Shown: positions 7,532 to 14,854 of the stretch, in pieces | How positions within the stretch are numbered: the first letter of the stretch is position 1 | How the letters are laid out: the number at the start of each line of letters is the position of its first letter | Assembly (NCBI GenBank): GCA_045644605.1 | Contig: JAZRHB010000035.1 | Coordinates: 1 to 15,935 of the forward strand | Source of the DNA: RGIG4103 sp045644605 | Lineage (GTDB): Bacteria; Bacillota; Clostridia; RUG12999 | Direction of reading: 5' to 3' | DNA length: 15,935 nt | Notes under the pieces: model-generated | Told to the model about the DNA's origin: nothing | Database searches by the model: none | Seen by the model: only the letters and a program-made list of their open reading frames with translations | Program-made: the position numbers and the translations under genes

Positions 7532-8034
7532 ACCGAGTCACCTACAGAATCAATAAATTCTTCAATCATTTTGTGATGCGTTTTTTCGTCTATATCACGA
7601 CTTATAATTTTAGAAGCAAGCATAATTGCCATATCGGAAACCTCGTTTTTTAGCTCATCAAAAGCGGCATCCTTTTCAAATTTTATATTCTCTTCGGCGC
7701 GGTTTAAAATAAGTCTTGCCTCTTTACGTGCTCCGCTTATAATTTCTTCCTTGCTGTCCTCGGCTTTTTTTGTTGCATCAGTAATAATGCGGTGTGCCTC
7801 ACCGGAAGCTTCGGAAATCTTGGTTTCATACACCGATTTAAGTTCTTCCGCTTCCTGTCGGATGCTAATTGCATTATCATAAACAGCATCAACATCCTGT
7901 TTTCTCTTTTCAAGAATGGCAGTAACCGGTTTGAACAGCAGTTTTTTCATCAGTAAATACAGTATAAAAAGGTTTCCCCACGTAAAAATAAGGGTCCATA
8001 CATCAATAGTTACAAAAGAAAGATAGTTTTTCAT
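7528..8034 (-). CDS. atpF: F0 ATP synthase b subunit
   Basis: b forms the peripheral stalk that holds F1 still against the rotating c-ring. The 168-residue protein has one N-terminal membrane helix (about residues 8-30, FVTIDVWTLIFTWGNLFILY), the short basic turn and FKPVTAILEKRKQDVD, then a long charged, alanine-rich coiled coil to the C-terminus. ATG 8034 is chosen over the longer reading (8067) because AAAGGGG lies just after the atpE stop at suitable spacing, and the longer form would overlap atpE. Only one b-type gene is present, so the stalk is a homodimer. Confidence 0.95.
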   Translation of the reverse strand: MKNYLSFVTIDVWTLIFTWGNLFILYLLMKKLLFKPVTAILEKRKQDVDAVYDNAISIRQEAEELKSVYETKISEASGEAHRIITDATKKAEDSKEEIISGARKEARLILNRAEENIKFEKDAAFDELKNEVSDMAIMLASKIISRDIDEKTHHKMIEEFIDSVGDSV

Positions 8035-8044
8035 ACAGACCCCT

Positions 8045-8320
8045 TTATCCTGCAATAAGGTTAACAAGCGGATTTGCGTAAATCAGGATAAGCGCAATAA
8101 CAAGTGCGTAAATCCCCGTTGATTCGGCAACGGCACATCCAAGCAGCATAGTGCTTGTAACGTCGCCCTTACATTCGGGCTGACGGCCTATTGCTTCAAG
8201 TGCGCGGCTTACGGCAATACCCTGACCAATACCGGGGCCTATTCCGGCAATCATGGCAATCCCTGCACCAAGTGCAGATGCGGCAAGTACAATAGAACGT
8301 GACAACATAATCATATCCAT
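8045..8320 (-). CDS. atpE: F0 ATP synthase c subunit with Na+-binding signature
   Basis: c is the rotor-ring subunit that carries the coupling ion. The 91-residue hairpin has helix 1 (about 9-37, with GIGPGIGQG), the polar loop RQPE (46-49) and helix 2 (about 54-80, AVAESTGIYALVIALIL). The ion-binding carboxylate is E66. Q33, V64, S67, T68 and Y71 match the residues that bind Na+ in the Ilyobacter tartaricus c-ring (Q32, V63, E65, S66, T67, Y70), so this ring is predicted to bind Na+ rather than H+ only. GGAGG lies 7 bases before ATG 8320. Confidence 0.97.
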   Translation of the reverse strand: MDMIMLSRSIVLAASALGAGIAMIAGIGPGIGQGIAVSRALEAIGRQPECKGDVTSTMLLGCAVAESTGIYALVIALILIYANPLVNLIAG

Positions 8321-8344
8321 ATAAATTCCTCCAAAACAAAAAAA

Positions 8345-9058
8345 TTAACTTGTTGCTTCGGCAACAAAAACCATAGTCAGCATACAGAAAATGTATGCCT
8401 GAAGAACTCCGGTAAACAAATCAAAATAAATTGATAAAAATGCGGGTATGCCAAGCTGAAACAGCGGTATAGGAACGGCATTAAAAAGCATACTGCTCAA
8501 ACCCGCAAGCGCCATATAAACAAGCGATGTGATTACCACGCCGGATGCAATATTTCCGAAATGACGGAACGCCATTGAAATCGGATTTGCAACTTCGCTT
8601 ATGATGTTAAGAGGCGCAATAACAGGTGTAGGCTTAAAAAATCCTTTGAAATAGCTTATGATACCGTTACCTTTGATTTTAAAGATTTGTACCATAACAA
8701 AGGTAACAAGTGCCCACGCAAGCGGAACGTTAAGGTCGGCGGTGATAGGGCGAAGCCCCGTAAGAGAAGACAGACTTCCAAGTGCCGAAAAGGTAATAAG
8801 CGTACCTATATACGGTGCAAAAACAAGGTTTTTTTTGCCCATTGTTTCACCTACAAGCGAATATAGTTTCAGCACAATATATTCGGCAATAATCTGCCGT
8901 CTGGATTCAGGTTTATCTTTAAGATTATGCCCCAGATATGCGCATACGGCTGTTATGACCGCCATTAAAATCCACATATTGACAACCGTTTCGGTAATAT
9001 GGATATCTCCCGGAAGTCTAAAATAAATTTCAGGACCTTGTATGTTCATTTTTCCCAT
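8345..9058 (-). CDS. atpB: F0 ATP synthase a subunit
   Basis: Subunit a is the stator channel protein beside the c-ring. The reading given is 237 residues with five or six hydrophobic segments. The essential arginine is R165 in SMAFRHFGN (161-169), and the last helix has the family motif GVLQAYIF (217-224). The usual RLFGN is RHFGN here. The start is uncertain: ATG 9058 has AGGG directly against it, while ATG 9049, three codons later, has GAGG at 10 bases and may be the real start. It overlaps the end of atpI (stop at 9030-9032) by 20 to 29 bases. Confidence 0.95.
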   Translation of the reverse strand: MGKMNIQGPEIYFRLPGDIHITETVVNMWILMAVITAVCAYLGHNLKDKPESRRQIIAEYIVLKLYSLVGETMGKKNLVFAPYIGTLITFSALGSLSSLTGLRPITADLNVPLAWALVTFVMVQIFKIKGNGIISYFKGFFKPTPVIAPLNIISEVANPISMAFRHFGNIASGVVITSLVYMALAGLSSMLFNAVPIPLFQLGIPAFLSIYFDLFTGVLQAYIFCMLTMVFVAEATS

Positions 9059-9425
9059 CCCTCATATGAATTATCATAATAACAATCCGTTCAAAAACAA
9101 ACGGCAGAATAACAGTAATAGCGTTGAAAAAAGGAAACCTTATTGCCACAGCAACCGCAACGGCAATAAAAATTATACGGAGCAGATACGAAACACTCAT
9201 AAACAGTTTTGCGTTTGATTTATCCTTTTTGTTTACAACGTGTGAAACGGAAAGCGCGAGGAGAAAATAGTTGAGAAGCGTAACTGCAGTGCCAAGAATG
9301 GCGCCGTACAATACGGATGTGTCAAACCTGCCGAAAACGGCAAATCCGGCAATCATAAGAACACTTAAAATAGATACGCCAATACACATTCGTACAATTT
9401 CTCTTCGCAAACCGGCATCAAGCAT
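9030..9425 (-). CDS. atpI: ATP synthase subunit I-like membrane protein
   Basis: First gene of the operon, coding for a small (131-residue) protein with four predicted membrane helices and few polar residues between them. Position ahead of atpB and size fit the AtpI family, which helps assemble the c-ring or supplies Mg2+ in other bacteria; sequence conservation is low, so the call rests partly on location. ATG 9425 is preferred because AAAGGAG lies 10 bases upstream. An ATG at 9476 would add a basic 17-residue extension but sits right at the U-tract of a terminator-like hairpin and lacks a ribosome binding site. Confidence 0.8.
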   Translation of the reverse strand: MLDAGLRREIVRMCIGVSILSVLMIAGFAVFGRFDTSVLYGAILGTAVTLLNYFLLALSVSHVVNKKDKSNAKLFMSVSYLLRIIFIAVAVAVAIRFPFFNAITVILPFVFERIVIMIIHMRDGKNEHTRS

Positions 9426-9476
9426 TTTTTGGGGTCTCCTTTTTTGGTATTTATGCTTATTATTACCGCCGGACAT

Positions 9477-9513
9477 AAAAAAATACGGCCTCTACCATTT
9501 GGTACAGACCGTA
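9477..9513 (-). terminator. Terminator or attenuator between ychF and atpI
   Basis: On the minus strand, TACGG (from 9513) pairs with CCGTA (to 9484), with an inner stem of CTGTACC against GGTAGAG that has one mismatch, around a 4-base loop. Seven consecutive U follow (plus-strand A at 9477-9483). It begins about 17 bases past the ychF stop, so it would end ychF transcripts, or act as an attenuator if transcription continues into the atp operon. Confidence 0.7.
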
Positions 9514-9528
9514 AATATATTTTTTGAA

Positions 9529-9534
9529 ATTATA
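9529..9534 (-). promoter_or_regulatory. Possible -10 box upstream of the atp operon
   Basis: A perfect TATAAT on the minus strand overlaps the ychF stop codon. The best -35 candidate is a weak TTGTTT with only 15 bases spacing. If used, the transcript would begin just before the hairpin at 9484-9513. I see no stronger promoter between that hairpin and atpI, so where the operon transcript starts remains open. Confidence 0.3.
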
Positions 9535-10627
9535 CGTTAAATCTGAACAAAACAACGTCGCCGTCGTTCATAACATATTCCTTGCCTTCAAGACGTACAA
9601 GACCCTTTTCCTTTGCCGCGGCAATAGAGCCGTTTGCAATAAGTGTATCGTAAGCAATAACTTCCGCACGGATAAATCCGCGTTCAAAATCCGTATGGAT
9701 TTTTCCTGCCGCCTGCGGTGCTTTTGTGCCGTTTTTGATTGTCCACGCACGAACTTCGGGCTCGCCTGCCGTTAAGTAACTGATAAGACCGAGAAGCTTA
9801 TAGCTTGCTTTTATAAGTCTGTCAAGACCTGATTCGAGGAGTCCTAAATCCTGCAGGAACATAAGCTTGTCCTCATCATCAAGCTGGGAAATTTCTTCTT
9901 CAATTCGTGCGGAAATGGGAAGAACCTCTGCACCTTCAGCCGCTGCCATTTCTTTAAGACGGTTTACATATGTATTGTTTTCAATACCGTTCGCAAAATC
10001 ATCTTCAGAAACGTTAGCCGCATAAATAATTGATTTTCTTGTAAGAAGTGAAAGGTCTTTTATAAGCTCCGCTTCATCATCTGAAAGATCAGCGCTTCTT
10101 GCGGGTTTTCCGCTTTCAAGAACCGCCATAATTTTATTTAAAACATCAAGCTCTTTTGCATATTTTTTATCGCCTGATTTTGTCATCTTGCCGGTACGTT
10201 CAATTCTTTTTTCAAGTGTTTCCATATCGGCAAAAATAAGCTCATAGTTTATTGTTTCAATATCGCGCATCGGGTCAATAGAGCCGTCAACGTGAACAAT
10301 ATTACTGTCATCAAAACAACGAACAACGTGGATAATTGCATCAACTTCTCTTATGTGGGAAAGGAACTTGTTTCCAAGTCCTTCGCCGCGGCTTGCGCCT
10401 TTTACAAGACCTGCAATATCAACAAATTCAATTACCGCGTGGGTAACTTTTTTCGGGTTGTATATTTTTGCAAGTGCATCAAGACGGCTGTCGGGAACGT
10501 TAACCATACCAACGTTCGGTTCAATTGTGCAGAACGGATAGTTTGCAGATTCCGCTCCTGCTTTTGTAATTGCGTTAAAAAGTGTGCTTTTGCCCACGTT
10601 TGGGAGTCCTATTATTCCAAGTTTCAT
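9530..10627 (-). CDS. ychF: YchF/OLA1-type P-loop ATPase
   Basis: The 365-residue protein is a ribosome-associated member of the Obg-related translation-factor GTPase family. It shows the G1 P-loop GLPNVGKST (7-15), G3 DIAGLVKGAS (70-79), and at G4 the segment NVSE (205-208) instead of NKxD. That NxxE replacement is the hallmark of YchF/OLA1 and goes with ATP preference over GTP. The C-terminal 80 or so residues are the TGS domain, ending in DGDVVLFRFNV. The hydrophobic residue after the P-loop glycine pattern (LPNVG) is also typical. Family work links it to stress responses and translation. It has its own promoter and a terminator-like hairpin, so it is probably its own unit although it lies ahead of the atp genes. 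Confidence 0.97.
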   Translation of the reverse strand: MKLGIIGLPNVGKSTLFNAITKAGAESANYPFCTIEPNVGMVNVPDSRLDALAKIYNPKKVTHAVIEFVDIAGLVKGASRGEGLGNKFLSHIREVDAIIHVVRCFDDSNIVHVDGSIDPMRDIETINYELIFADMETLEKRIERTGKMTKSGDKKYAKELDVLNKIMAVLESGKPARSADLSDDEAELIKDLSLLTRKSIIYAANVSEDDFANGIENNTYVNRLKEMAAAEGAEVLPISARIEEEISQLDDEDKLMFLQDLGLLESGLDRLIKASYKLLGLISYLTAGEPEVRAWTIKNGTKAPQAAGKIHTDFERGFIRAEVIAYDTLIANGSIAAAKEKGLVRLEGKEYVMNDGDVVLFRFNV

Positions 10628-10671
10628 TAAAAAACGTACTTCCTTTCAATATTTTCTGTGCGTTACAATAT

Positions 10672-10700
10672 ATTATAACAATAAATGTCCAAATTAGCAA
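10672..10700 (-). promoter_or_regulatory. Promoter of ychF
   Basis: Minus-strand TTGCTA (plus 10695-10700), 17 bases, then perfect TATAAT (10672-10677). The -35 box abuts the region used by the divergent promoter of the response-regulator operon. Confidence 0.65.
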
Positions 10701-10729
10701 TAGATTTTTTAAATATTTTATGTTATAAT
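10701..10729 (+). promoter_or_regulatory. Likely promoter of the two-component/fakA operon
   Basis: A perfect TATAAT at 10724-10729 lies 32 bases before the response-regulator ATG. The hexamer 17 bases upstream (TAGATT, 10701-10706) is a poor -35 match, which fits a promoter that needs an activator. The surrounding 10703-10735 is very A/T-rich. Confidence 0.5.
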
Positions 10730-10761
10730 AAAAAGAGTAAGTATATTATGGAGGTGGCAAA

Positions 10762-11451
10762 ATGAGTGCAAATGTTTTAATTGTTGATGATGATTATAAC
10801 ATATGTGAACTTTTGCGTCTGTACCTTGAAAAAGAGGGGTTTAGGGTACAGAGTGCCGGCAGCGGCAGTGTAGCACTTGAAAAAATAAGTGCGTCAATGC
10901 CCGATATGGTGCTTCTTGACATTATGCTTCCGGGAATGGATGGAATGCAGGTGTGCAGGGAAATACGTAAAACAAGTGATGTACCGATAATAATGCTTAC
11001 TGCAAAGGATGATACTATTGATAAAATTCTTGGTCTTGAACTTGGTGCTGATGATTATGTTGCAAAACCGTTTGACCCGCGCGAACTTATTGCAAGGATA
11101 AAAGCGGTGCTTCGCAGATATGAAACAAAACATTCCGATATAAAATCGGTGGCTTACGATAACATAAACATCAATATCACAACCTATGAGCTTATTTTGA
11201 ACGGCAAAAAAGTGGAAACGCCGCCTAAAGAGCTGGAGCTTATTTATTTTCTTGCTTCAAATCCGAATAAGGTGTTCACAAGGGAACAGCTTCTTGACGA
11301 AATATGGGGATACGACTTTTTCGGCGATTCAAGAACGGTAGATGTTCATATAAAAAGACTTCGTGAAAAGCTTGAGGGATTTGAAAAAGGATGGGAGCTT
11401 AAAACTGTATGGGGTGTAGGATATAAATTTGAAGTAAAATCCGGTGAATGA
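10762..11451 (+). CDS. OmpR/PhoB-family response regulator
   Basis: The 229-residue protein has an N-terminal receiver domain and a C-terminal winged-helix DNA-binding domain. In the receiver I see the acidic pocket D9-D10-D11, the phospho-acceptor D53 in LLDIMLPGMDG, T80 and K102 in the AKPFDPREL segment. The DNA-binding part (about 129-229) ends with the usual EQLLDEIWGYDFFGDSRTVDVH and VWGVGYKF segments. GGAGGTGG precedes the ATG. It overlaps the downstream histidine kinase gene by 4 bases (ATGA), so the two are clearly cognate partners. The signal and target genes cannot be read from sequence. Confidence 0.96.
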   Translation: MSANVLIVDDDYNICELLRLYLEKEGFRVQSAGSGSVALEKISASMPDMVLLDIMLPGMDGMQVCREIRKTSDVPIIMLTAKDDTIDKILGLELGADDYVAKPFDPRELIARIKAVLRRYETKHSDIKSVAYDNININITTYELILNGKKVETPPKELELIYFLASNPNKVFTREQLLDEIWGYDFFGDSRTVDVHIKRLREKLEGFEKGWELKTVWGVGYKFEVKSGE

Positions 11452-12881
11452 GTATGAATAAAACAGAGAAGAAACTGTTTCGGCAGTATATGTCTATAGT
11501 GGTGTCAATTGTACTGACGGTATGTATAGTCTTGTCGTTTGTAGCATCATTTATGCTTAAAGGAAACGGCAGGATGCGTCTCGAAAAAACTGTAGACAAG
11601 GTAATTTCAACGTTTGTTGAAGCTCAGGAAAATGAAGAAGCCCTCAAAAATCTGGCGGATAATCTTGTGCAGATTTTAAGTGAAGTTGGCAGAACGGAAA
11701 TAATAATTTTTGATGCTGACGGACGTGTAAGAATTGCATCCGAAGGGTACCGTGACTTTGTTTCAAGGGATAACGTCCGCTCATCAATAGACAGAATAAT
11801 TGCTGGCGAAAAAGTATTTTTTGAAACAAAATCAGATTTTTTATATGAAAATATTGCAATTGGGAAGCCAATAGTGTATAATAAGATTATAATAGGCGGA
11901 GTGTTGTGTGTTATATCCGGGGAATTCATTTCCGATATAATGATGGAAATCCTTAATTATGCCGCACTTTTCGGTATAGTACTATTTGTTGTCTGCATAT
12001 TCATTGCAAGGGCACTTGCAAAAAGACAGTCGAGACCTGTAAATATGCTGAAAGAAGCAATAAGTCTTGTATCGGCAGGAAACTTTGAAAAATTTGTTCC
12101 TCTCCAGCTGAAAGGCGATTTGGAAGATGTATCTGCGGATTTCAATAAAATGGCAGAAACAATTATGCGCCAGGAGCAAACCAATAAGGAATTTATAGGA
12201 AATATTTCACACGAAATAAGAACGCCTCTGACAATAATAACTGGCTTTTTGCAGGGCATTGCAGACGGAACAGTTCCCGAAGAAAAGAAAAATGAGTATA
12301 TGGGCATTGTTATTGATGAAACAAAACGTCTTACAAGGCTTGTTAATGAGCTTCTTGAAATAGCAAAGCTTGAATCTTCGGCAAATCCGGTCAAACTGCA
12401 GAATTTTGATGTGGGTGACCTTATCAGACAGGTTATTATAAAGTTTGAAAAGAATATTGAAAATAAAAACCTTGATGTTAATTTCAGCTTTGAAGAAAAC
12501 AACTGTATGGTAAGTGCCGATAAAGACGGAATTGAACGTGTTCTTACAAATCTTACGGATAATGCGGTTAAATTTGCAGATGTAGGGGGATATATAAAAA
12601 TATCAACCGTAACTGCAGGCGGCAAAATACAGGTGGCAGTTGAAAACTCAGGAGAAGGAATTTCAGCTGAAGACCTGAACAGTATATGGAACAGATTCCA
12701 TAAAACAGATAAATCACGAAGCGCTGATAAGCTCGGTGTCGGGCTTGGATTATATATTGTAAAAAACATAATTAATCAGCACGGTGAACACATAACAGTA
12801 CAAAGTGTACCGGGAGAGTATACAAGGTTTGTGTTTACTTTATCCAAAGAAAGGAGCTTAAAAAATGGCAATAAAGATTAG
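11448..12881 (+). CDS. Membrane sensor histidine kinase
   Basis: The 477-residue kinase has a first membrane helix at about 14-37, an extracytoplasmic sensor region (about 38-168, with IIIFDADGRVRIAS and IIIGGVLCVISGEF resembling a single-Cache/PAS-like fold), a second helix at about 170-190, and a HAMP-like linker. HisKA follows with the phospho-acceptor H255 in NISHEIRTP. The HATPase_c domain has the N box with N368 and N372 (LTNLTDNAVKF), ENSGEGIS (399-406) and KLGVGLGLYIVKN (428-440). All catalytic motifs look intact. It starts inside the stop of the response-regulator gene; a second ATG two codons on is an alternative. Its 3' end overlaps the next gene by 17 bases. Confidence 0.95.
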   Translation: MSMNKTEKKLFRQYMSIVVSIVLTVCIVLSFVASFMLKGNGRMRLEKTVDKVISTFVEAQENEEALKNLADNLVQILSEVGRTEIIIFDADGRVRIASEGYRDFVSRDNVRSSIDRIIAGEKVFFETKSDFLYENIAIGKPIVYNKIIIGGVLCVISGEFISDIMMEILNYAALFGIVLFVVCIFIARALAKRQSRPVNMLKEAISLVSAGNFEKFVPLQLKGDLEDVSADFNKMAETIMRQEQTNKEFIGNISHEIRTPLTIITGFLQGIADGTVPEEKKNEYMGIVIDETKRLTRLVNELLEIAKLESSANPVKLQNFDVGDLIRQVIIKFEKNIENKNLDVNFSFEENNCMVSADKDGIERVLTNLTDNAVKFADVGGYIKISTVTAGGKIQVAVENSGEGISAEDLNSIWNRFHKTDKSRSADKLGVGLGLYIVKNIINQHGEHITVQSVPGEYTRFVFTLSKERSLKNGNKD

Positions 12882-13218
12882 TACTGACAGAGGAGATATT
12901 AAAATTTCAAACAACGTTCTGATTAAAATCATTGCAAACGTTGCAAGAGGTTGTTACGGCGTTGTAGGACTTACACCCGCAGGTGGCGGAAAAGTGCTTG
13001 ATCCAAATAATATTTCCAGCCTTGCTAAAGGGGTTAAGGTAAAAGCTGAATCTAAAAAGCTTGTTATTGACCTTCATATAGCAACAATGTACGGTATGAA
13101 TATGAGTACCATAAGCAAAAGCATAAGAAGCAGTGTTAAATATCAGATAGAACATTTTATGGGCATAGAAATCGGAGCATTCAACATTCATGTTCAGACA
13201 GTCCAGATTGACGAATAA
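12865..13218 (+). CDS. Asp23/Gls24 family (YloU-like) protein
   Basis: A 117-residue soluble protein matching the Asp23/Gls24 (DUF322) family, with GDIKISNNVLIKIIANVARGCYGVVGL near the N-terminus and the VDLHIA... IRSSVKYQIEHFMGIEIGAFNIHVQ pattern further on (given here in short pieces). In Firmicutes the YloU member lies directly before fakA/yloV, as it does here, and is thought to act at the membrane or in envelope stress; the biochemical role is unknown. AAAGGAG is 9 bases before ATG 12865, inside the kinase gene. The 17-base overlap means it is translated from the same transcript as the sensor kinase. Confidence 0.9.
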   Translation: MAIKISTDRGDIKISNNVLIKIIANVARGCYGVVGLTPAGGGKVLDPNNISSLAKGVKVKAESKKLVIDLHIATMYGMNMSTISKSIRSSVKYQIEHFMGIEIGAFNIHVQTVQIDE

Positions 13219-13233
13219 AGGGAGGAAAAAACA

Positions 13234-14844
13234 ATGAAAATCACAGGAGATATTTTTTCTCGTATGATTATTTCCGCCGCAAACAATCTTGGAAATGTCA
13301 AGGAAGAAGTAGACAGACTTAATGTATTCCCGGTGCCTGACGGCGATACCGGTAAAAATATGTATCTCACAATGTCGGGTGCAGCAAATGCAGTTAAAGA
13401 CAATGTAGACCCCGACTTTAAAGCGGTTGCAAACAAAGTAGCTTCCGCAACACTCAAATCTGCAAGAGGTAACTCAGGCGTTATCCTTTCACAGCTTTTC
13501 AGAGGTCTTGCAAAAGGTATTGAAACTTTTAGTGAGCTTGACGGTGCGGCGCTTGCGGCAGGTCTTAAAAAAGCTTCTGAAACAGCATATAAAGCTGTAA
13601 TGAAACCTACAGAAGGAACAATCCTTACTGTAGCAAGAGGTTGTGCAGAATCTGCTGCAGAAGCTGCAAAAACAACAAATGACCTTGCCACAGTTGCGCG
13701 CGTAGCTCTTGAAGGCGGCAAAATGGCTTTAGAAAAAACTCCGGATATGCTTCCCAAACTTAAAGAAGCGGGCGTTGTAGACGCAGGCGGTATGGGCTGG
13801 ATTTGCATATTCGAAGGTATGGTCAAGGTTATGGAAACCGGTGTAATGGTGGAATATACCGCTGAAGAAACTGGCGCAAGCACAGGTCCTGAAATGATGA
13901 TAGAGGAAGAAGAAATCACATTCGGCTACTGTACCGAATTTATAATTGAAAAAACTGATTTCAAAGCTTCCGTAAATGAATTTAGAAACACAATTTCACC
14001 GCTCGGTGACTGTATGCTTGTAATTGAAGATTTTGACGTTGTTAAGGTGCACATACATACCGATAATCCGGGTCTTGTGCTTCAGGCGGCTCTTAAAATC
14101 GGTAGCCTTATCAATATTAAAATAGATAATATGCGCCAGCAGCATAATAATACAATTGCAGCTGCACAGGAAAAAGCTCCGCGAAAAGAATTTGCAATGG
14201 TTGCAGTTTCCGCAGGGGAAGGTTTTTCCGATATCTTTAAACAACTCGGCGTTACTGATATAATTGAAGGCGGACAGACAATGAACCCCAGCGCAGGCGA
14301 TATTGCAGACGCGGTAAACAAAGCAAATGCTGATGTTGTTTATGTTCTTCCTAATAACAGTAACATAATTCTTGCGGCTGAACAGGCAAGGGACATAGTA
14401 GAATGTAAGATTGAAATAATCCCGACAAAAACTGTTCCGCAGGGAATAAGTGCGGTAATTGCATTTAATCCGGAAGCTTCGGTTGAAGATAACGTTCGCA
14501 ATATGAAGGATAGCGCAAGCTATGTCAATACAGGTCTTGTAACATATGCCGTGCGTGACAGCGAAGCAAACGGTATTGTAATTAAAGAAGGTAACATCAT
14601 CGGTATTTCCGATAAAACAATAGTAACTGCAGGCGACGATGTAAACGAAGCGGTGCTTAACGTTTGTGATAATATTACCGATGAGGATACAGGTGTAATA
14701 ACACTTTATTACGGAAGTGATATTTCAGAAGATGATGCAAATGCGCTTTTCGCAAAGATTGAAGAAAAATATGACGAATGTGATGTAATTCTTCAGTATG
14801 GCGGTCAGCCGGTATATTACTATATGGTATCTGCTGAACAATAA
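13234..14844 (+). CDS. fakA: Fatty acid kinase subunit FakA (DAK2-domain, YloV)
   Basis: FakA phosphorylates fatty acids that are presented by a FakB carrier, feeding exogenous acyl chains into phospholipid synthesis. The 536-residue protein has an N-terminal DAK2 (dihydroxyacetone-kinase L-like) domain: NVFPVPDGDTGKNM (30-43, Mg-ATP aspartates), ARGNSGVILSQ (77-87) and DAGGMGW (183-189). The middle and C-terminal DegV-like parts show KVHIHTDNPG (271-280), EGGQTMNPS (345-353) and PNNSNI (373-378). K41 stands where the family usually has threonine in DGDTGTNM. GGGAGG precedes the ATG. No fakB is in the window, so its partner must be encoded elsewhere. Confidence 0.95.
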   Translation: MKITGDIFSRMIISAANNLGNVKEEVDRLNVFPVPDGDTGKNMYLTMSGAANAVKDNVDPDFKAVANKVASATLKSARGNSGVILSQLFRGLAKGIETFSELDGAALAAGLKKASETAYKAVMKPTEGTILTVARGCAESAAEAAKTTNDLATVARVALEGGKMALEKTPDMLPKLKEAGVVDAGGMGWICIFEGMVKVMETGVMVEYTAEETGASTGPEMMIEEEEITFGYCTEFIIEKTDFKASVNEFRNTISPLGDCMLVIEDFDVVKVHIHTDNPGLVLQAALKIGSLINIKIDNMRQQHNNTIAAAQEKAPRKEFAMVAVSAGEGFSDIFKQLGVTDIIEGGQTMNPSAGDIADAVNKANADVVYVLPNNSNIILAAEQARDIVECKIEIIPTKTVPQGISAVIAFNPEASVEDNVRNMKDSASYVNTGLVTYAVRDSEANGIVIKEGNIIGISDKTIVTAGDDVNEAVLNVCDNITDEDTGVITLYYGSDISEDDANALFAKIEEKYDECDVILQYGGQPVYYYMVSAEQ

Positions 14845-14854
14845 AGGTGATTTT

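Noticed and set aside
9426..9476. Longer atpI reading from ATG 9476
   Set aside because: The ATG sits at the end of the U-tract of the ychF terminator-like hairpin and no ribosome binding site is near. ATG 9425 has AAAGGAG.
11957..12769. 270-codon open frame on the minus strand opposite the histidine kinase
   Set aside because: It is serine/isoleucine-rich, has no family motif, and lies fully antisense to an intact kinase with all conserved motifs. It is a codon-usage shadow.
13194..13919. 241-codon open frame on the minus strand opposite fakA
   Set aside because: Low-complexity Ser/Ala/Pro composition and complete overlap with the well-supported fakA indicate a shadow frame.
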